Shown in pieces: positions 9,392-18,076 of a DNA stretch of 64,000 nucleotides; position 1 is the first letter of the stretch; every line of letters starts with the position of its first letter. The notes below the pieces were generated by a model that was given only the letters and a program-made list of their open reading frames with translations, was not told the DNA's origin and did no database searches. Position numbers and translations under genes: made by a program. The stretch lies in the NCBI GenBank assembly GCA_036741775.1, contig DAINRQ010000026.1, forward strand, positions 4,482 through 68,481. Direction: 5' to 3'. Source of the DNA: JAJKIV01 sp036741775 (lineage in GTDB: Bacteria; Gemmatimonadota; Gemmatimonadetes; Gemmatimonadales; Gemmatimonadaceae).

Positions 9392-9434
9392 CAGGGTGAG
9401 GGAGACGACACCTTGTCGTGTCTACCCCTGACGC

Positions 9435-10190
9435 TCAACCACTCCCGCTGTCAGCGGTCGCCCGCTGTTCCGGGCGGGCGTTTGGCGGCTCCTGTCGCAG
9501 CAACCCTACGACCTCGCGCGCCTTACGCCGGCTGATCGGGAGCCGCGTGCCGTCCGTGAGCTCGACCTCCAGGCCACGCTTCGCGCGCTTGAGCGCGCGG
9601 ACGTGTGCGAGGTTGATCGCCGCCGAGCGGTGGACGCGAACGAAATGCCGCGGCCCCAGCCGTTCGATGATCTGCGCCATCGATTCGCGCAGCACGTGTC
9701 GCCGTCCTGCCGCATGCACCGTGACGTACGCCCCATCCGCCTCGATCCAGGCGAGGTCCGAGAGCGCGACCGCCATCCCTCCCTGCCGCCCGCCGAGCAT
9801 GACTCGCTCGGCGCCGGGCGCCGCGAGCGCGCGACGCAACCGTTGGAGCGCGGCATCGAACCGCGCCTGCGTGACCGGCTTCACCAGATAGTCACTGGCT
9901 TCGACGTCGAACGCGCGCGCCGCGTGCTCCGGGTGCGCGGTGACGAACACGACGTGCCTGACGAGGCGCTTGATGGCCGCCTGCGCGTCGAACCCATCGA
10001 CGAGCGGCATGCGGATGTCGAGGAAGACGACGTCGGGGCGGAGCGATTGCACCATCTCGCGCACACGGCGAGCGTCCTCGCACTCACCGGCGACGTCGAA
10101 ATCCGGCGCGGCCGAAAGGAGCTGGCGCAGCCGCTGTCGCGCGAGCGGTTCGTCGTCCACCAACAGTACGCGATGGCGAAGCAGCGTCAC
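9435..10190 (-). CDS. LytTR-family response regulator
   Basis: A 251-residue LytR/AlgR-type regulator. The receiver domain (about 5-120) has acidic pocket residues D12-D13, phospho-acceptor D58 in VVFLDIRMP and the conserved lysine in YLVKPV. The C-terminal LytTR DNA-binding domain (about 135-235) has FVRVHRSAAINLAHV and LPISRRKAREV. Its start overlaps the end of the sensor kinase gene as ATGA, so the pair is co-translated. LytTR regulators often control membrane, polysaccharide or quorum genes; the targets here are unknown. Confidence 0.93.
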   Translation of the reverse strand: MTLLRHRVLLVDDEPLARQRLRQLLSAAPDFDVAGECEDARRVREMVQSLRPDVVFLDIRMPLVDGFDAQAAIKRLVRHVVFVTAHPEHAARAFDVEASDYLVKPVTQARFDAALQRLRRALAAPGAERVMLGGRQGGMAVALSDLAWIEADGAYVTVHAAGRRHVLRESMAQIIERLGPRHFVRVHRSAAINLAHVRALKRAKRGLEVELTDGTRLPISRRKAREVVGLLRQEPPNARPEQRATADSGSG

Positions 10191-11401
10191 GAAGCCCCGA
10201 CGAGCGCTGGAGTCACCCGCGTGCGCGCTTCTCCGACCACCGCCGCGGGCACCGTGATGCTGACCACCACGCCACCGCCCTCGCGGGGCACCAGCGCGAG
10301 CGATGCTCGATCGCCATAGGCCGTCGCGAGCCGCGCACGCGTGGCGGCGAGCCCGACGCCATGGCCCGCACGTCGCGAGCCCTCCGCCGCGAGCGGGGTG
10401 CCGTCGTTCTCGACGCGGAGCTCCACGCCGTCAGGCGACCGATTCGCCTCGACGGTGATGTGAAGCCGCTCGGCTCCGCCGTCGAGGCCGTGCATCACGG
10501 CGTTCTCCACGAGCGGTTGCAGGAGCAACACCGGCACCAGGCATTCACCCACATCCGACGCGATGCGGAGCTCGTAGCAGAGTCGATTGCCGAATCGCAT
10601 CACCTGGAGCGCGAGATATCGTTCCGTGAGCAATACCTCTTCGGCGACAGTGATCTCATCGCGAGAATCGTCACGGAGCGATGCGTGGAGCAGCTCACTC
10701 AGATGCTCGAGCGCTACGACCGCACGTTGTGGCTGGAGATCCGCGACGAGCGCGGCGATGCCGTTCAGCGTGTTGTAAAGGAAGTGCGGCTGCAGCTTGG
10801 CGCGCAGTGCTTCGAGGCGCGCTGCCTGTAGCTGCGCCTCGAGCTGCGACGCTCGCAGCGTGCGCCGCTGCCGCTCTCGCGCCTCGGCCAACCCCCACGC
10901 CGCGATCAATACCGCCCCGTAGAGGGAGAGCATCGTCGGCATGCTGCTGTACCACGCGCGAGTGATCCGCGCGGACCACGCGAAGAAGAACGAGATCGGC
11001 GACACGAACCCAGTCGCCCACGCGGTGACCACCGCATGGAGCCACGAGATCGCGAGAAAGAGAAGGAGGTGGAGCGCGATCGTGCGCGGCCGGAGCCGCG
11101 GCGCCGACTCGCCGACACCAATGCGGAGCACGAAGGGAAGCGTCGCGGCGAGGAGAATCCAGCGTGGCGTACTCGCGATCAGCACCACGCCCGCGGGTAG
11201 CGGAGTGCCGTGGGCGACCGCGACGTGTCGCATCTCGAGTGCACTGATCCCGCCAAGCGCGAGGCACACCAGCACGACGGCAAGGCCGGCTCTGGCGAAG
11301 ACCGGACCTCGTGGCACTTCGCCGCTCACGCTCGCGCGCGTCACGTTGAGGTGGGCTGCGTCATGCAAAACACTACGGGTGTCGGCCTTGCGTTGCTCCA
11401 A
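10187..11401 (-). CDS. LytS/YehU-type sensor histidine kinase
   Basis: A 404-residue membrane kinase. About four hydrophobic segments (roughly 38-52, 70-93, 108-133, 153-172) precede a coiled coil and a His_kinase domain with phospho-acceptor H206 in LQPHFLYNTLNG. A HATPase domain follows, with LLQPLVENAVMHG and a glycine box GHGVGLAATRARL. This domain pair is the usual partner of LytTR regulators and the regulator gene follows with a 4-base overlap. The start at 11401 lies inside the end of the phosphatase gene (29-base overlap). A later start would remove the overlap, but all membrane segments fall after residue 37. Confidence 0.92.
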   Translation of the reverse strand: MEQRKADTRSVLHDAAHLNVTRASVSGEVPRGPVFARAGLAVVLVCLALGGISALEMRHVAVAHGTPLPAGVVLIASTPRWILLAATLPFVLRIGVGESAPRLRPRTIALHLLLFLAISWLHAVVTAWATGFVSPISFFFAWSARITRAWYSSMPTMLSLYGAVLIAAWGLAEARERQRRTLRASQLEAQLQAARLEALRAKLQPHFLYNTLNGIAALVADLQPQRAVVALEHLSELLHASLRDDSRDEITVAEEVLLTERYLALQVMRFGNRLCYELRIASDVGECLVPVLLLQPLVENAVMHGLDGGAERLHITVEANRSPDGVELRVENDGTPLAAEGSRRAGHGVGLAATRARLATAYGDRASLALVPREGGGVVVSITVPAAVVGEARTRVTPALVGAS

Positions 11402-12365
11402 TGATGATCGAGGCCACGCGTCCAGGATGATCCGCGGACGCCTTTGCCGTCAACAACAGCTCCCCGCGTTTGGTCTGGACGGCGAGCGACACCTCGTTGG
11501 CAGTCGACGAGCGCACGCCGGTGACCGTGAGTGGACCGAGCATTTCGAACGAGGTCCGATACGTCTCGAGGCGCGTCTCAATGGGGCGGTCGGGGTTCGG
11601 GACGAGCGACGATTCGACGAACTGCCGCATCTGTTCGACACCTCCGTTGAACGCTTCGACGTAACGATGCGCGAGCCGACCGGCAATCGTCGAGGGGATC
11701 GCCACCGGACCAGTCGGCGCGGAGGTGGTTGCATGTGAAGGCGGTTGGTGTGTGGCGACCGTCTGGCTCGCCCGACGCTCCCCCCCGGCCAACTGCTCCC
11801 AGTCGGCGAGCGTGATGCGACCAACTAGCGCCACCTTTCCTTCAGCGGTCGGCTTCACCACGGCGGCTTCGCTTTCGCCGATGTCACCCGGCTGGATTCC
11901 CGGGACGTGACGCTCGATCACGAAGTGGTGCGTGACGATCAGGCGGTTCGTCCCGCGTTTGGGCGCCGCGGCGACGATCGCCGCCGTCTCATCGGTCGTG
12001 GGAAAAACCCGAAGTGCCATCGTCACGCTCGTGGGCGCCCCGGCGGCGTATTCGGCCGTCTCTCGCGTGCGGAACATGGGGCTCGACGCGATCTCGCCGA
12101 TCGGCACGCGGTACTTCCTCAGGACTACACCGATGAGTGCGGCATCACGAACGCCCTCAGCCGAGAGATTGCGCTGCTTGCTCCGCTCCGCTGGAACCGA
12201 GCCGACCTCCTCCTGATACGACCTGTCGGTGCGGGCGTGGCGAAGGAGGATCGTGTACCCGCCGCCTTGCAGGGCTGTCATGAGCTCTTCCCCGCGCAGG
12301 TCGCCGGATTGTGTAGGAAAAACCGCGGCGTTCGCCGCGAGGGCGAAGACAGTGAGGAGTTGCAT
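11373..12365 (-). CDS. Exported histidine phosphatase with extra C-terminal domain
   Basis: A 330-residue protein with a short N-terminal signal-like segment. Residues about 30-195 form a histidine phosphatase (phosphoglycerate-mutase superfamily) fold: catalytic LLRHARTD, with the usual RHG changed to RHA, then SPMFRTRETAEY and the second histidine in LIVTHHFVIE. After a linker rich in T, P and S, residues about 225-325 form a separate alpha/beta domain (HRYVEAFNGG, LETYRTSFEMLGPL). This resembles small helper domains attached to secreted hydrolases. The gene starts a run with the LytS kinase and LytTR regulator. Substrate unknown; RHA instead of RHG may alter activity. Confidence 0.8.
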   Translation of the reverse strand: MQLLTVFALAANAAVFPTQSGDLRGEELMTALQGGGYTILLRHARTDRSYQEEVGSVPAERSKQRNLSAEGVRDAALIGVVLRKYRVPIGEIASSPMFRTRETAEYAAGAPTSVTMALRVFPTTDETAAIVAAAPKRGTNRLIVTHHFVIERHVPGIQPGDIGESEAAVVKPTAEGKVALVGRITLADWEQLAGGERRASQTVATHQPPSHATTSAPTGPVAIPSTIAGRLAHRYVEAFNGGVEQMRQFVESSLVPNPDRPIETRLETYRTSFEMLGPLTVTGVRSSTANEVSLAVQTKRGELLLTAKASADHPGRVASIIIGATQGRHP

Positions 12366-12501
12366 GACCGGTGGCTCCGAGCTTCGAAGGATGGTGCCGC
12401 GTTGACTGCGCGCACGAAGCCAGAGGAGCCGTTTCGCGACAACGATGTGGGTGGCGAGCGGTCGATGCGTGTTGCGAGTGGTGGCTCCGCGCGCTCGCTA
12501 C

Positions 12502-12520
12502 CGATGCGCGAACGCCTTCC
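12502..12520. repeat. 19-bp direct repeat, copy 1
   Basis: CGATGCGCGAACGCCTTCC, identical to 13721-13739. The two copies flank the antiporter gene in the same orientation. Copy 2 is the 3' end of the ArsR gene; copy 1 lies in non-coding DNA just before the antiporter. Confidence 0.8.
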
Positions 12521-12603
12521 ACGTCGGCGCCCGACAGGCCCTCCGCGAGGCCGTCGGCGGTGAGCACGTTAACTTGGTGACCGGCCCGAGCTCGAAATCC
12601 ATC

Positions 12604-13659
12604 ATGACATTCACGCAAGCGATCCTTCTGGTTCTGCTGACGGGCGCCGTTGTCGTCGCTGCCGGTACACGCCTCGCGCGGAGCGCGGATGTAATCGCCG
12701 CGCGCACCCACCTCGGGGGGGCCTGGGTCGGTTCGGTGCTGCTCGCGGGGGCTACGTCTCTCCCGGAACTCACCACGGACATTGCGGCAGTCCGAATGGG
12801 CGCCGTGGATCTGGCCGCAGGGGATCTGTTCGGCAGCTCGATGGCCAACATGCTCATTCTCGCACTGGTCACGCTGTTGCCGTCGGGAGCCGAGCTGTTT
12901 CGCAGAGCGACGCTCGACCATGTGCTCTACGCGGCGCTCGCCATTATCCTGACCGTCATTGCGGGGATCTGCGTGCTGGTCCGACCGACGTCGTCGTTTC
13001 TCTCGATCGGTATCGGACCCCTCCTGCTCGTCATCACCTACATGGTCGGCTCGCGTGCCGTGTTCAAGCACTCGGTGCTGGCTGAGCGCACGGTGGAGAC
13101 GGCAGAGATGTCCTCCGGCGCGACACCCGCCGACAATGCGACCGCGGCCACCGAGCCGACGCCGTTGCCGTCCGTTCGCGCGGCGGGATTGACCTTCCTC
13201 GCGTCCGCCGTCGTGATTCTCATCGCGGCGCCGTTCTTCGCGCGATCGGCCGAAGCCATTGCCGCGATCACCGGGGTGGGCTCGACGTTCATCGGAACGT
13301 GGCTCGTCGGCTTCTCGACCTCACTCCCCGAGCTTGTGACGTCGTTCGCAGCGGTACGGATGCGCGCGTATGACCTGGCGGTGGGAAACCTGTTCGGCAG
13401 CAACGCGTTCAATATGACCGTCTGGATCGTGCTCGACGCCGTTCATGGTCCCGGAACCATCTTCGGTGTCGTGAGTCCGGCCCATCTCGTTTCCGCGCTG
13501 GTTGCCGTTGGCCTGATGGGCATCGCCATCGCCGCTCTCGCCTACCGCGCGCAGGGACGTTTCACGCTGCTCGAGCCAAGCAGCGCTCTCATCGTCGTTG
13601 GGTACGTGGCGGGGCTCGGCCTCTTGCTGATGCAGAGCGCGGGGCGCGTCGGCCAGTGA
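12604..13659 (+). CDS. Calcium/sodium-type cation antiporter (CaCA family, YrbG-like)
   Basis: A 351-residue membrane protein with two inverted halves of about five helices. The signature alpha repeats are present in both: ATSLPELTTDIAAVRMG followed by GDLFGSSMANM, and FSTSLPELVTSFAAVRM followed by GNLFGSNAFNM. These carry the acidic and asparagine residues that bind the exchanged cations. A hydrophilic loop (about 160-190) separates the halves. The family exchanges Ca2+ or K+ for Na+ or H+. The ATG at 12604 is chosen because in-frame upstream codons encode a basic, non-membrane sequence. The gene is flanked by a 19-bp direct repeat. Confidence 0.92.
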   Translation: MTFTQAILLVLLTGAVVVAAGTRLARSADVIAARTHLGGAWVGSVLLAGATSLPELTTDIAAVRMGAVDLAAGDLFGSSMANMLILALVTLLPSGAELFRRATLDHVLYAALAIILTVIAGICVLVRPTSSFLSIGIGPLLLVITYMVGSRAVFKHSVLAERTVETAEMSSGATPADNATAATEPTPLPSVRAAGLTFLASAVVILIAAPFFARSAEAIAAITGVGSTFIGTWLVGFSTSLPELVTSFAAVRMRAYDLAVGNLFGSNAFNMTVWIVLDAVHGPGTIFGVVSPAHLVSALVAVGLMGIAIAALAYRAQGRFTLLEPSSALIVVGYVAGLGLLLMQSAGRVGQ

Positions 13660-13716
13660 GCGTTTCGTCCATCGCTCGAGTGCTGTCGTCGGGGATGGAT
13701 CGGCTCGGCGTGCCGG

Positions 13717-14049
13717 TTAGCGATGCGCGAACGCCTTCCGCCGGCGTTCCGTTTCCGTTTCGATGCGTCCGCACATGATGTCACAGAGGCGGAAGACGTC
13801 ATCGCCCGCGAGCCCGTAGTAGACGTACAGCCCGTCCTTGCGACGCGTGACGAATCCAGCCGCGTGCAGCACCTGGAGGTGCTTCGAGACGTTCCCGATC
13901 GCGAGCCCGGTAGCGTCGACAAGGTCGCCCACCGTTCGCTCGCCGCCGCGAAGCTCGTTCATGAGTTGGAGACGCGCGGGTTCGCCGAGCGCGCGAAAGC
14001 GCTCGGCGACCAGTTCGATGGTGTCGGGGGTCAGACGCGTCTTTGCCAT
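13717..14049 (-). CDS. ArsR-family repressor (possible sulfide/persulfide sensor)
   Basis: A 110-residue winged-helix repressor: TIELVAERFRALGEPARLQLMN (helices 1-2, positions about 9-30), recognition segment TGLAIGNVSKHLQVL and wing FVTRRKDGLYVYYGL. The C-terminal helix carries two cysteines, LCDIMC. It is the last gene of a persulfide-metabolism operon, 19 bases after the preceding gene. BigR/SqrR-type ArsR proteins sense persulfide through a cysteine pair, one in the second or third helix and one near the C-terminus. Here only the C-terminal pair is visible, so sensing chemistry may differ or use that pair. Autoregulation of the operon is inferred. Confidence 0.9.
   Translation of the reverse strand: MAKTRLTPDTIELVAERFRALGEPARLQLMNELRGGERTVGDLVDATGLAIGNVSKHLQVLHAAGFVTRRKDGLYVYYGLAGDDVFRLCDIMCGRIETETERRRKAFAHR
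13721..13739. repeat. 19-bp direct repeat, copy 2
   Basis: Same 19 bases as 12502-12520. Here they encode the last residues of ArsR (KAFAHR in the minus strand). Confidence 0.8.
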
Positions 14050-14068
14050 AGTCTCTGGGAAAAGGCTA

Positions 14069-15589
14069 TCAAGGAGTCTGCACGCTGGGCCCGACCGACG
14101 CGAGGTGTTCGTCCTCGCCGGGAGCCGGACTCCGGCTCGAATCCCAAGCGATCGAGTCGCCGGCGTTGGCGACGGATGGGAGTGCTGCTCGCTCCCAGGC
14201 CGCGTACCCGCCTGTCATGTTCAGCACGTTCGTCACGCCCCGTGCCCGGAGCACGCTCGCCGCGATGGACGACCGGGCCCCAGCCTGACAGTACACGATG
14301 AGCGGCTTGTCGGGAGGAAGCTCGCCTAACGCGGAGGACAGGTAGCCGAGCGGCACATTTCGTACGCCGGGCAGATGCCCCGCCTCCCACTCGGCACGCC
14401 CGCGGACGTCGATCACCGTGGCCTCGCCTCGCTCGAGCATCGCGGCCGCGTCAGCCACCGTCGTCTGCGGTATGGTGTCGAGGGTCCCTCCAGTCGCGGC
14501 CCACGCGTCGATGGCCCGCGCGCCAACGACGCCGGCTACCCGATCGAGACCGATCGTCGCCAGGTCGTGAACCGCGGTCTCGACGCACCCCTGGCAGTGC
14601 TCGTCGACGATCAGGTAGACGTCCCGGTCGTACGGCAGCAACCAGCCAGCCCACGTGGTGAAGCCCGAGTCGAGCGGAATGTTGATCGTGCCGGGGACGT
14701 GGCCCGCCGCGAACATCGCGGCAGGTCGCGTGTCAACGACCATTGCTCCCTGTTGCCGCAGCGTGCGGAGGGACTCGACAGGCAGATGTGGCGGTACATC
14801 GAAGCCGCCGAGCAGCCGCGGGCCCTCCTTGTTGAGGCGCTTCATCTCCGCGAAGTAGCGGGGCGGCTCGGGCTGACCGGCCAGGACCGAACGCACGAAC
14901 TCGTCCTCGTCCGTGATCGCGAGGCCCCAATTCGCGAGGCGCTCGTATCCGACCGTTGACGAAGCGACGGCTCCCAACGCCTTGCCGCAGGCCGACCCGG
15001 CGCCATGCCCTGGCCATACCTGCAGATGGTCCGGGAGCTTCCTGAATCGTTCGAGCGAGTGAAAGAGCGTGCGCGCAGCGGATTCCATGGTGTTCGCGTA
15101 GCCCGCGGCGCGCTCGAGCAGGTCTGGACGACCAACGTCGCCCACGAAGACGAAGTCTCCAGTGAGAATGCCCCACGGTCCGGCGCCGGCCAGGGTGTCG
15201 GTAACGAGGAAGCTGAGATGCTCGGGCGTGTGCCCGGGCGTGTGCAACACCTCGAGCTCGATGTTGCCGACGAGGAACGTGTCGCCATCCTTCAGCAGGC
15301 GCGCCTTCGCGTCCGCCGCGTAGGCGTACTTCCACTCCGCATCGCCTTCATCCGAGAGGAGGAGCTGGGCGCCGGTTCGCGCCGCGAGTTCTCGCGCTCC
15401 GCTCACGAAGTCCGCATGAATGTGCGTCTCGGTCACGTGCGTCACACGCAGCCCCTCGGTTTCGGCGGCGGCAATGAACTGCTCGACGTCGCGATTGGGG
15501 TCGACCACGACCGCCGCGCCCGTGCGCTGGCAGCCGATCAGATAGCTCGCCTGAGCGAGCTTGGTGTCATAGAAGCGCTTGAAGAACAT
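14069..15589 (-). CDS. Metallo-beta-lactamase-fold hydrolase with two rhodanese domains
   Basis: A 506-residue cytoplasmic protein. The N-terminal domain (about 1-255) is a persulfide dioxygenase/glyoxalase II-like fold with the metal motif THIHADF, HTPGHTPEH, GDVGRPDL and WPGHGAGSACG. Two rhodanese domains follow. The first (about 275-375) has a non-standard active-site region with EHCQGC. The second (about 385-480) has the classical active-site loop VYCQAGARSS. The family oxidises glutathione persulfide or passes sulfane sulfur from persulfides. It sits 34 bases after a rhodanese-membrane protein gene and before an ArsR gene, the usual setting of sulfide-detoxification operons. Confidence 0.92.
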   Translation of the reverse strand: MFFKRFYDTKLAQASYLIGCQRTGAAVVVDPNRDVEQFIAAAETEGLRVTHVTETHIHADFVSGARELAARTGAQLLLSDEGDAEWKYAYAADAKARLLKDGDTFLVGNIELEVLHTPGHTPEHLSFLVTDTLAGAGPWGILTGDFVFVGDVGRPDLLERAAGYANTMESAARTLFHSLERFRKLPDHLQVWPGHGAGSACGKALGAVASSTVGYERLANWGLAITDEDEFVRSVLAGQPEPPRYFAEMKRLNKEGPRLLGGFDVPPHLPVESLRTLRQQGAMVVDTRPAAMFAAGHVPGTINIPLDSGFTTWAGWLLPYDRDVYLIVDEHCQGCVETAVHDLATIGLDRVAGVVGARAIDAWAATGGTLDTIPQTTVADAAAMLERGEATVIDVRGRAEWEAGHLPGVRNVPLGYLSSALGELPPDKPLIVYCQAGARSSIAASVLRARGVTNVLNMTGGYAAWERAALPSVANAGDSIAWDSSRSPAPGEDEHLASVGPSVQTP

Positions 15590-15623
15590 CAGAAAATCTC
15601 CGAGTGGGAGTCGCGCCCTGAGC

Positions 15624-16244
15624 TCAGTGAGCGGATGCGGCCGTGCGCGCGCCGCTGTCGGGACGGGCGCCCGTCGTCAGTGCGCGCACCATCGTTGGCA
15701 CATCGCAGCTCGCTGGGCGGTTGTAGGGAAGTCGGCCGAGCAGTATTCCCAGCATACATGTGTCGATGATCGCGGCGAACATGAGCCCTGACCCAACGAG
15801 GGCGGGAAGTATCGCGAACAACGGGTGCACGAAGAGCGCGAGGACCCCTCCTAACGCGGACAAGGCACCGGCGGCGAACCGGACCTGGCGCTCGAGCGAC
15901 ACGCGAGGGGTGCCTTCGCGCACGGGCTGGCCTGCGGCCACCCATGCGGTCATGCCGCCGTCGAGCACGTGGAGGTTCGTCATGCCCGTGGAGCGGAGCG
16001 CTTCCTCCGCCTTGCGGGCACGTTGTCCGGAGCGGCACACCAGTACGACGGGGTCGGTCACGTTGGCGCGGATCTCGGCGCCGTGCTCGCCTAACGTGTC
16101 GAGTGGCACGTTGTAGGCGCCGGCGATGTGCTGTGCCTCGAACTCGGCTGGAGTGCGGACGTCGAGGAGTCTCGCGTTCGCGTTGTGGTCTCGCAGTTGT
16201 ACCAGCTCAGCTGGCTGAAGCAGGAACGGGGAGGAAAACGACAT
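15624..16244 (-). CDS. Rhodanese domain fused to DUF2892-like membrane hairpin
   Basis: 206 residues from the ATG at 16244. The rhodanese domain (about 8-105) has the catalytic loop VLVCRSGQRA and the typical DVRTPAEFEAQHI. The C-terminal third holds two hydrophobic segments (AAGALSALGGVLALFV and LPALVGSGLMFAAII) followed by DTCMLGILLGRLPYN, a DUF2892-type hairpin containing one cysteine. Such fusions bind and pass sulfane sulfur at the inner membrane. It is the first gene of the persulfide operon. An upstream TTG start at 16271 is possible but would fall at the predicted transcription start. Confidence 0.9.
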   Translation of the reverse strand: MSFSSPFLLQPAELVQLRDHNANARLLDVRTPAEFEAQHIAGAYNVPLDTLGEHGAEIRANVTDPVVLVCRSGQRARKAEEALRSTGMTNLHVLDGGMTAWVAAGQPVREGTPRVSLERQVRFAAGALSALGGVLALFVHPLFAILPALVGSGLMFAAIIDTCMLGILLGRLPYNRPASCDVPTMVRALTTGARPDSGARTAASAH

Positions 16245-16280
16245 GGACGTCTCGTATAATAGAGTAATCAACTAAATAGT

Positions 16281-16309
16281 AGAATACGCCAGGAAATCGT
16301 GTCCGTCAA
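16281..16309 (-). promoter_or_regulatory. Promoter of the sulfide operon
   Basis: On the minus strand TTGACG (16309-16304), 17-base spacer and TATTCT (16286-16281) form a near-consensus promoter, placing the start near 16274. The 35 bases that follow are very AT-rich for this genome and contain two related TACTATTTAG and TACTCTATTA segments. These are candidates for ArsR binding. Operator assignment is inference. Confidence 0.6.
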
Positions 16310-16530
16310 CCCTCGGCCGAGGTTGGGCCGAGGAAAACGCTGGGCTTTTTCAGCGGTGATCCAGCATCACGGTTGTCAGCGGCTTCCCGACACGTGAGAG
16401 CACTATCTCCGATAGCGGTGGTTCAGAGCTTCGCGATCATGCGGCTGCAGCCCAGTCCGCCTCGGTCGGGAAACGCCTCACACGCCACTCGTCGTGTGCC
16501 TGACGGACGTGGTCCGCTCGGGGGTGTAGC

Positions 16531-17070
16531 ATGGTAGCAGTCATTTCTTCCGAGCCGAGTATGCCTCCCGTGACCGCCCCCGATCCGACCGCGCCGGCGT
16601 GTGCCGATCAGCCACCGCCGCCCGCAACGCGAGCGGACCACGACTTCATGGTCGCGCTGACCCTGGGGTCCGACTTCCGACAGACAGTGGACTTCGGCCT
16701 CCCGGGCGTCGCGCCGCTCACCATCGATGAACCGCCGCCCATGGGCGGGGGTGCCGGGCCGAACCCGGCGCGGCTTCTCGCGAGCGCCGTCGGCAGCTGT
16801 CTCGCCGCCAGCCTGACGTTCTGCATGCGCAAGGCACGGCTCGACGTTCACGGCGTGGAGACGTCCGTGCGCGGAACCTTCGAGCGAAACGCGCGCGGGC
16901 GGTTGCGGATCGCGAGCCTTCACGTGAGGCTCGAGCCGATCGTCCCGGAGGACCAGCACGACCGGGTGCCCCGCTGCCTGGCCCTGTTCGAGGAGTTCTG
17001 CGTCGTCACGGCGAGCGTGCGGCGCGGCGTGCCGACCACCGTGGAGGTCGTGCCGACGGCGCCGGCCTGA
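16531..17070 (+). CDS. OsmC-family protein
   Basis: A 179-residue OsmC/Ohr-like protein, about 40 residues longer at the N-terminus than the core family. The core begins near residue 38. The first redox cysteine is in LASAVGSCLAASLTF (helix 1, followed by CMRK) and the second in LALFEEFCVVTASVRRGV. OsmC proteins reduce organic or fatty acid hydroperoxides with paired cysteines. The gene is divergent from the sulfide operon, and the roughly 285-base space between them contains the operon promoter. The N-terminal region before residue 30 is proline-rich, so the true start may be at 16561. Confidence 0.88.
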   Translation: MVAVISSEPSMPPVTAPDPTAPACADQPPPPATRADHDFMVALTLGSDFRQTVDFGLPGVAPLTIDEPPPMGGGAGPNPARLLASAVGSCLAASLTFCMRKARLDVHGVETSVRGTFERNARGRLRIASLHVRLEPIVPEDQHDRVPRCLALFEEFCVVTASVRRGVPTTVEVVPTAPA

Positions 17071-17302
17071 CGTTTCGACCCGACCTCACTACAACGACAT
17101 GCCTAACGGGAGCACCAGTCGCTCGCACGAACGAACGACACACGCACGATGGCCTAACGCGCCTCCTGCCGCGTCGGGTCACGTCCGGAACCGGTGTCGG
17201 GTTTTCGAGGGTAGCGGCCACAGGTGATCACGCCGGGAAACGCCGGACAGCCATTCGGGTCATGCCTCTCAGCGAGCGCGGAACGGTCCTGTATCGTCAA
17301 CC

Positions 17303-18076
17303 ATGCCTCAGGCAATCACCATCGCGGCGCCCAACTCTGGCTTCTGGCAGACGTCTAGACCGATCGGCGGCCTTCGGGACTTCGCGTCCCAGGATTCGAC
17401 GCTCGAGGGCTTGCGCCAGGCGATCACCGGCCAGGGCTGGGCAGGGTTTTCCGATCTCCCGCTTCTCGTTAGGGCGCTGCTCGCGCTGGTGTTGGCGTCG
17501 GTGCTCGGCGCCGTCGTTGCGTACCACCCCCGGAGCCAGCGCACGGTGGATCGTATCGTCGAAGTCGAAGCGCAGAAAGCCTACGTGATGTATGCGGCCA
17601 TTGGCGCGCTGACGGGAATCATGGTGCTGCGATACGGCCTGGTGGTGGGGTTCGTGCTCTTCGGTATCGGAGGCCTGATCCGATTCCGTAGCGAGGTCGG
17701 TTCTGCGCCGATGACGGGGCGACTCATCTTCGTGACACTCGTCGGGCTCGCCTGCGGTCTCGACCTACCGCATCTCGCGATCCTCGCGACGGCGTTCGCA
17801 TTTGCGCTCATCGCCGTGCTGGACGCAAACGTCACGTACCAGATCACCGTGAAGGGGCTCGCCGTCGGCTCCATCGAAGCGGCGGCGCACGCTTACCGCA
17901 CTCTCCTCGAGCGCGAGGACTGTCGGGTCATTGGCGACCGCAAGCACTTCTCACGCGGCAGCGTGGATCTCGTCTTTCGAGCGCCGCATCGCGTGACACG
18001 CGACCGGCTCGATCAGGTCCTGGCGACCGAGATCCCGGCTGACGTCAGGGGCGCGCTCGACTGGGAAGCGGAATGA
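17303..18076 (+). CDS. DUF4956/MgtC-like membrane protein
   Basis: A 257-residue protein with a soluble N-terminal region, about four to five membrane segments between residues 55 and 180, and a C-terminal cytoplasmic alpha/beta region. The most conserved-looking stretch is GLIRFRSEVGSAP followed by GLACGLDLPHLAI. This pattern (charged RFR-type loop, then a glycine-rich helix) is seen in DUF4956 and related MgtC-like proteins. Function is unknown; MgtC relatives influence magnesium and membrane potential homeostasis. The 3' end overlaps the convergent serine hydrolase gene by 64 bases. Confidence 0.75.
   Translation: MPQAITIAAPNSGFWQTSRPIGGLRDFASQDSTLEGLRQAITGQGWAGFSDLPLLVRALLALVLASVLGAVVAYHPRSQRTVDRIVEVEAQKAYVMYAAIGALTGIMVLRYGLVVGFVLFGIGGLIRFRSEVGSAPMTGRLIFVTLVGLACGLDLPHLAILATAFAFALIAVLDANVTYQITVKGLAVGSIEAAAHAYRTLLEREDCRVIGDRKHFSRGSVDLVFRAPHRVTRDRLDQVLATEIPADVRGALDWEAE

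Noticed and set aside
14131..14165. GGCTCGAATCCC-like segment resembling a tRNA T-loop
   Set aside because: It lies inside a well-supported rhodanese-domain gene and has no acceptor or anticodon stem around it.
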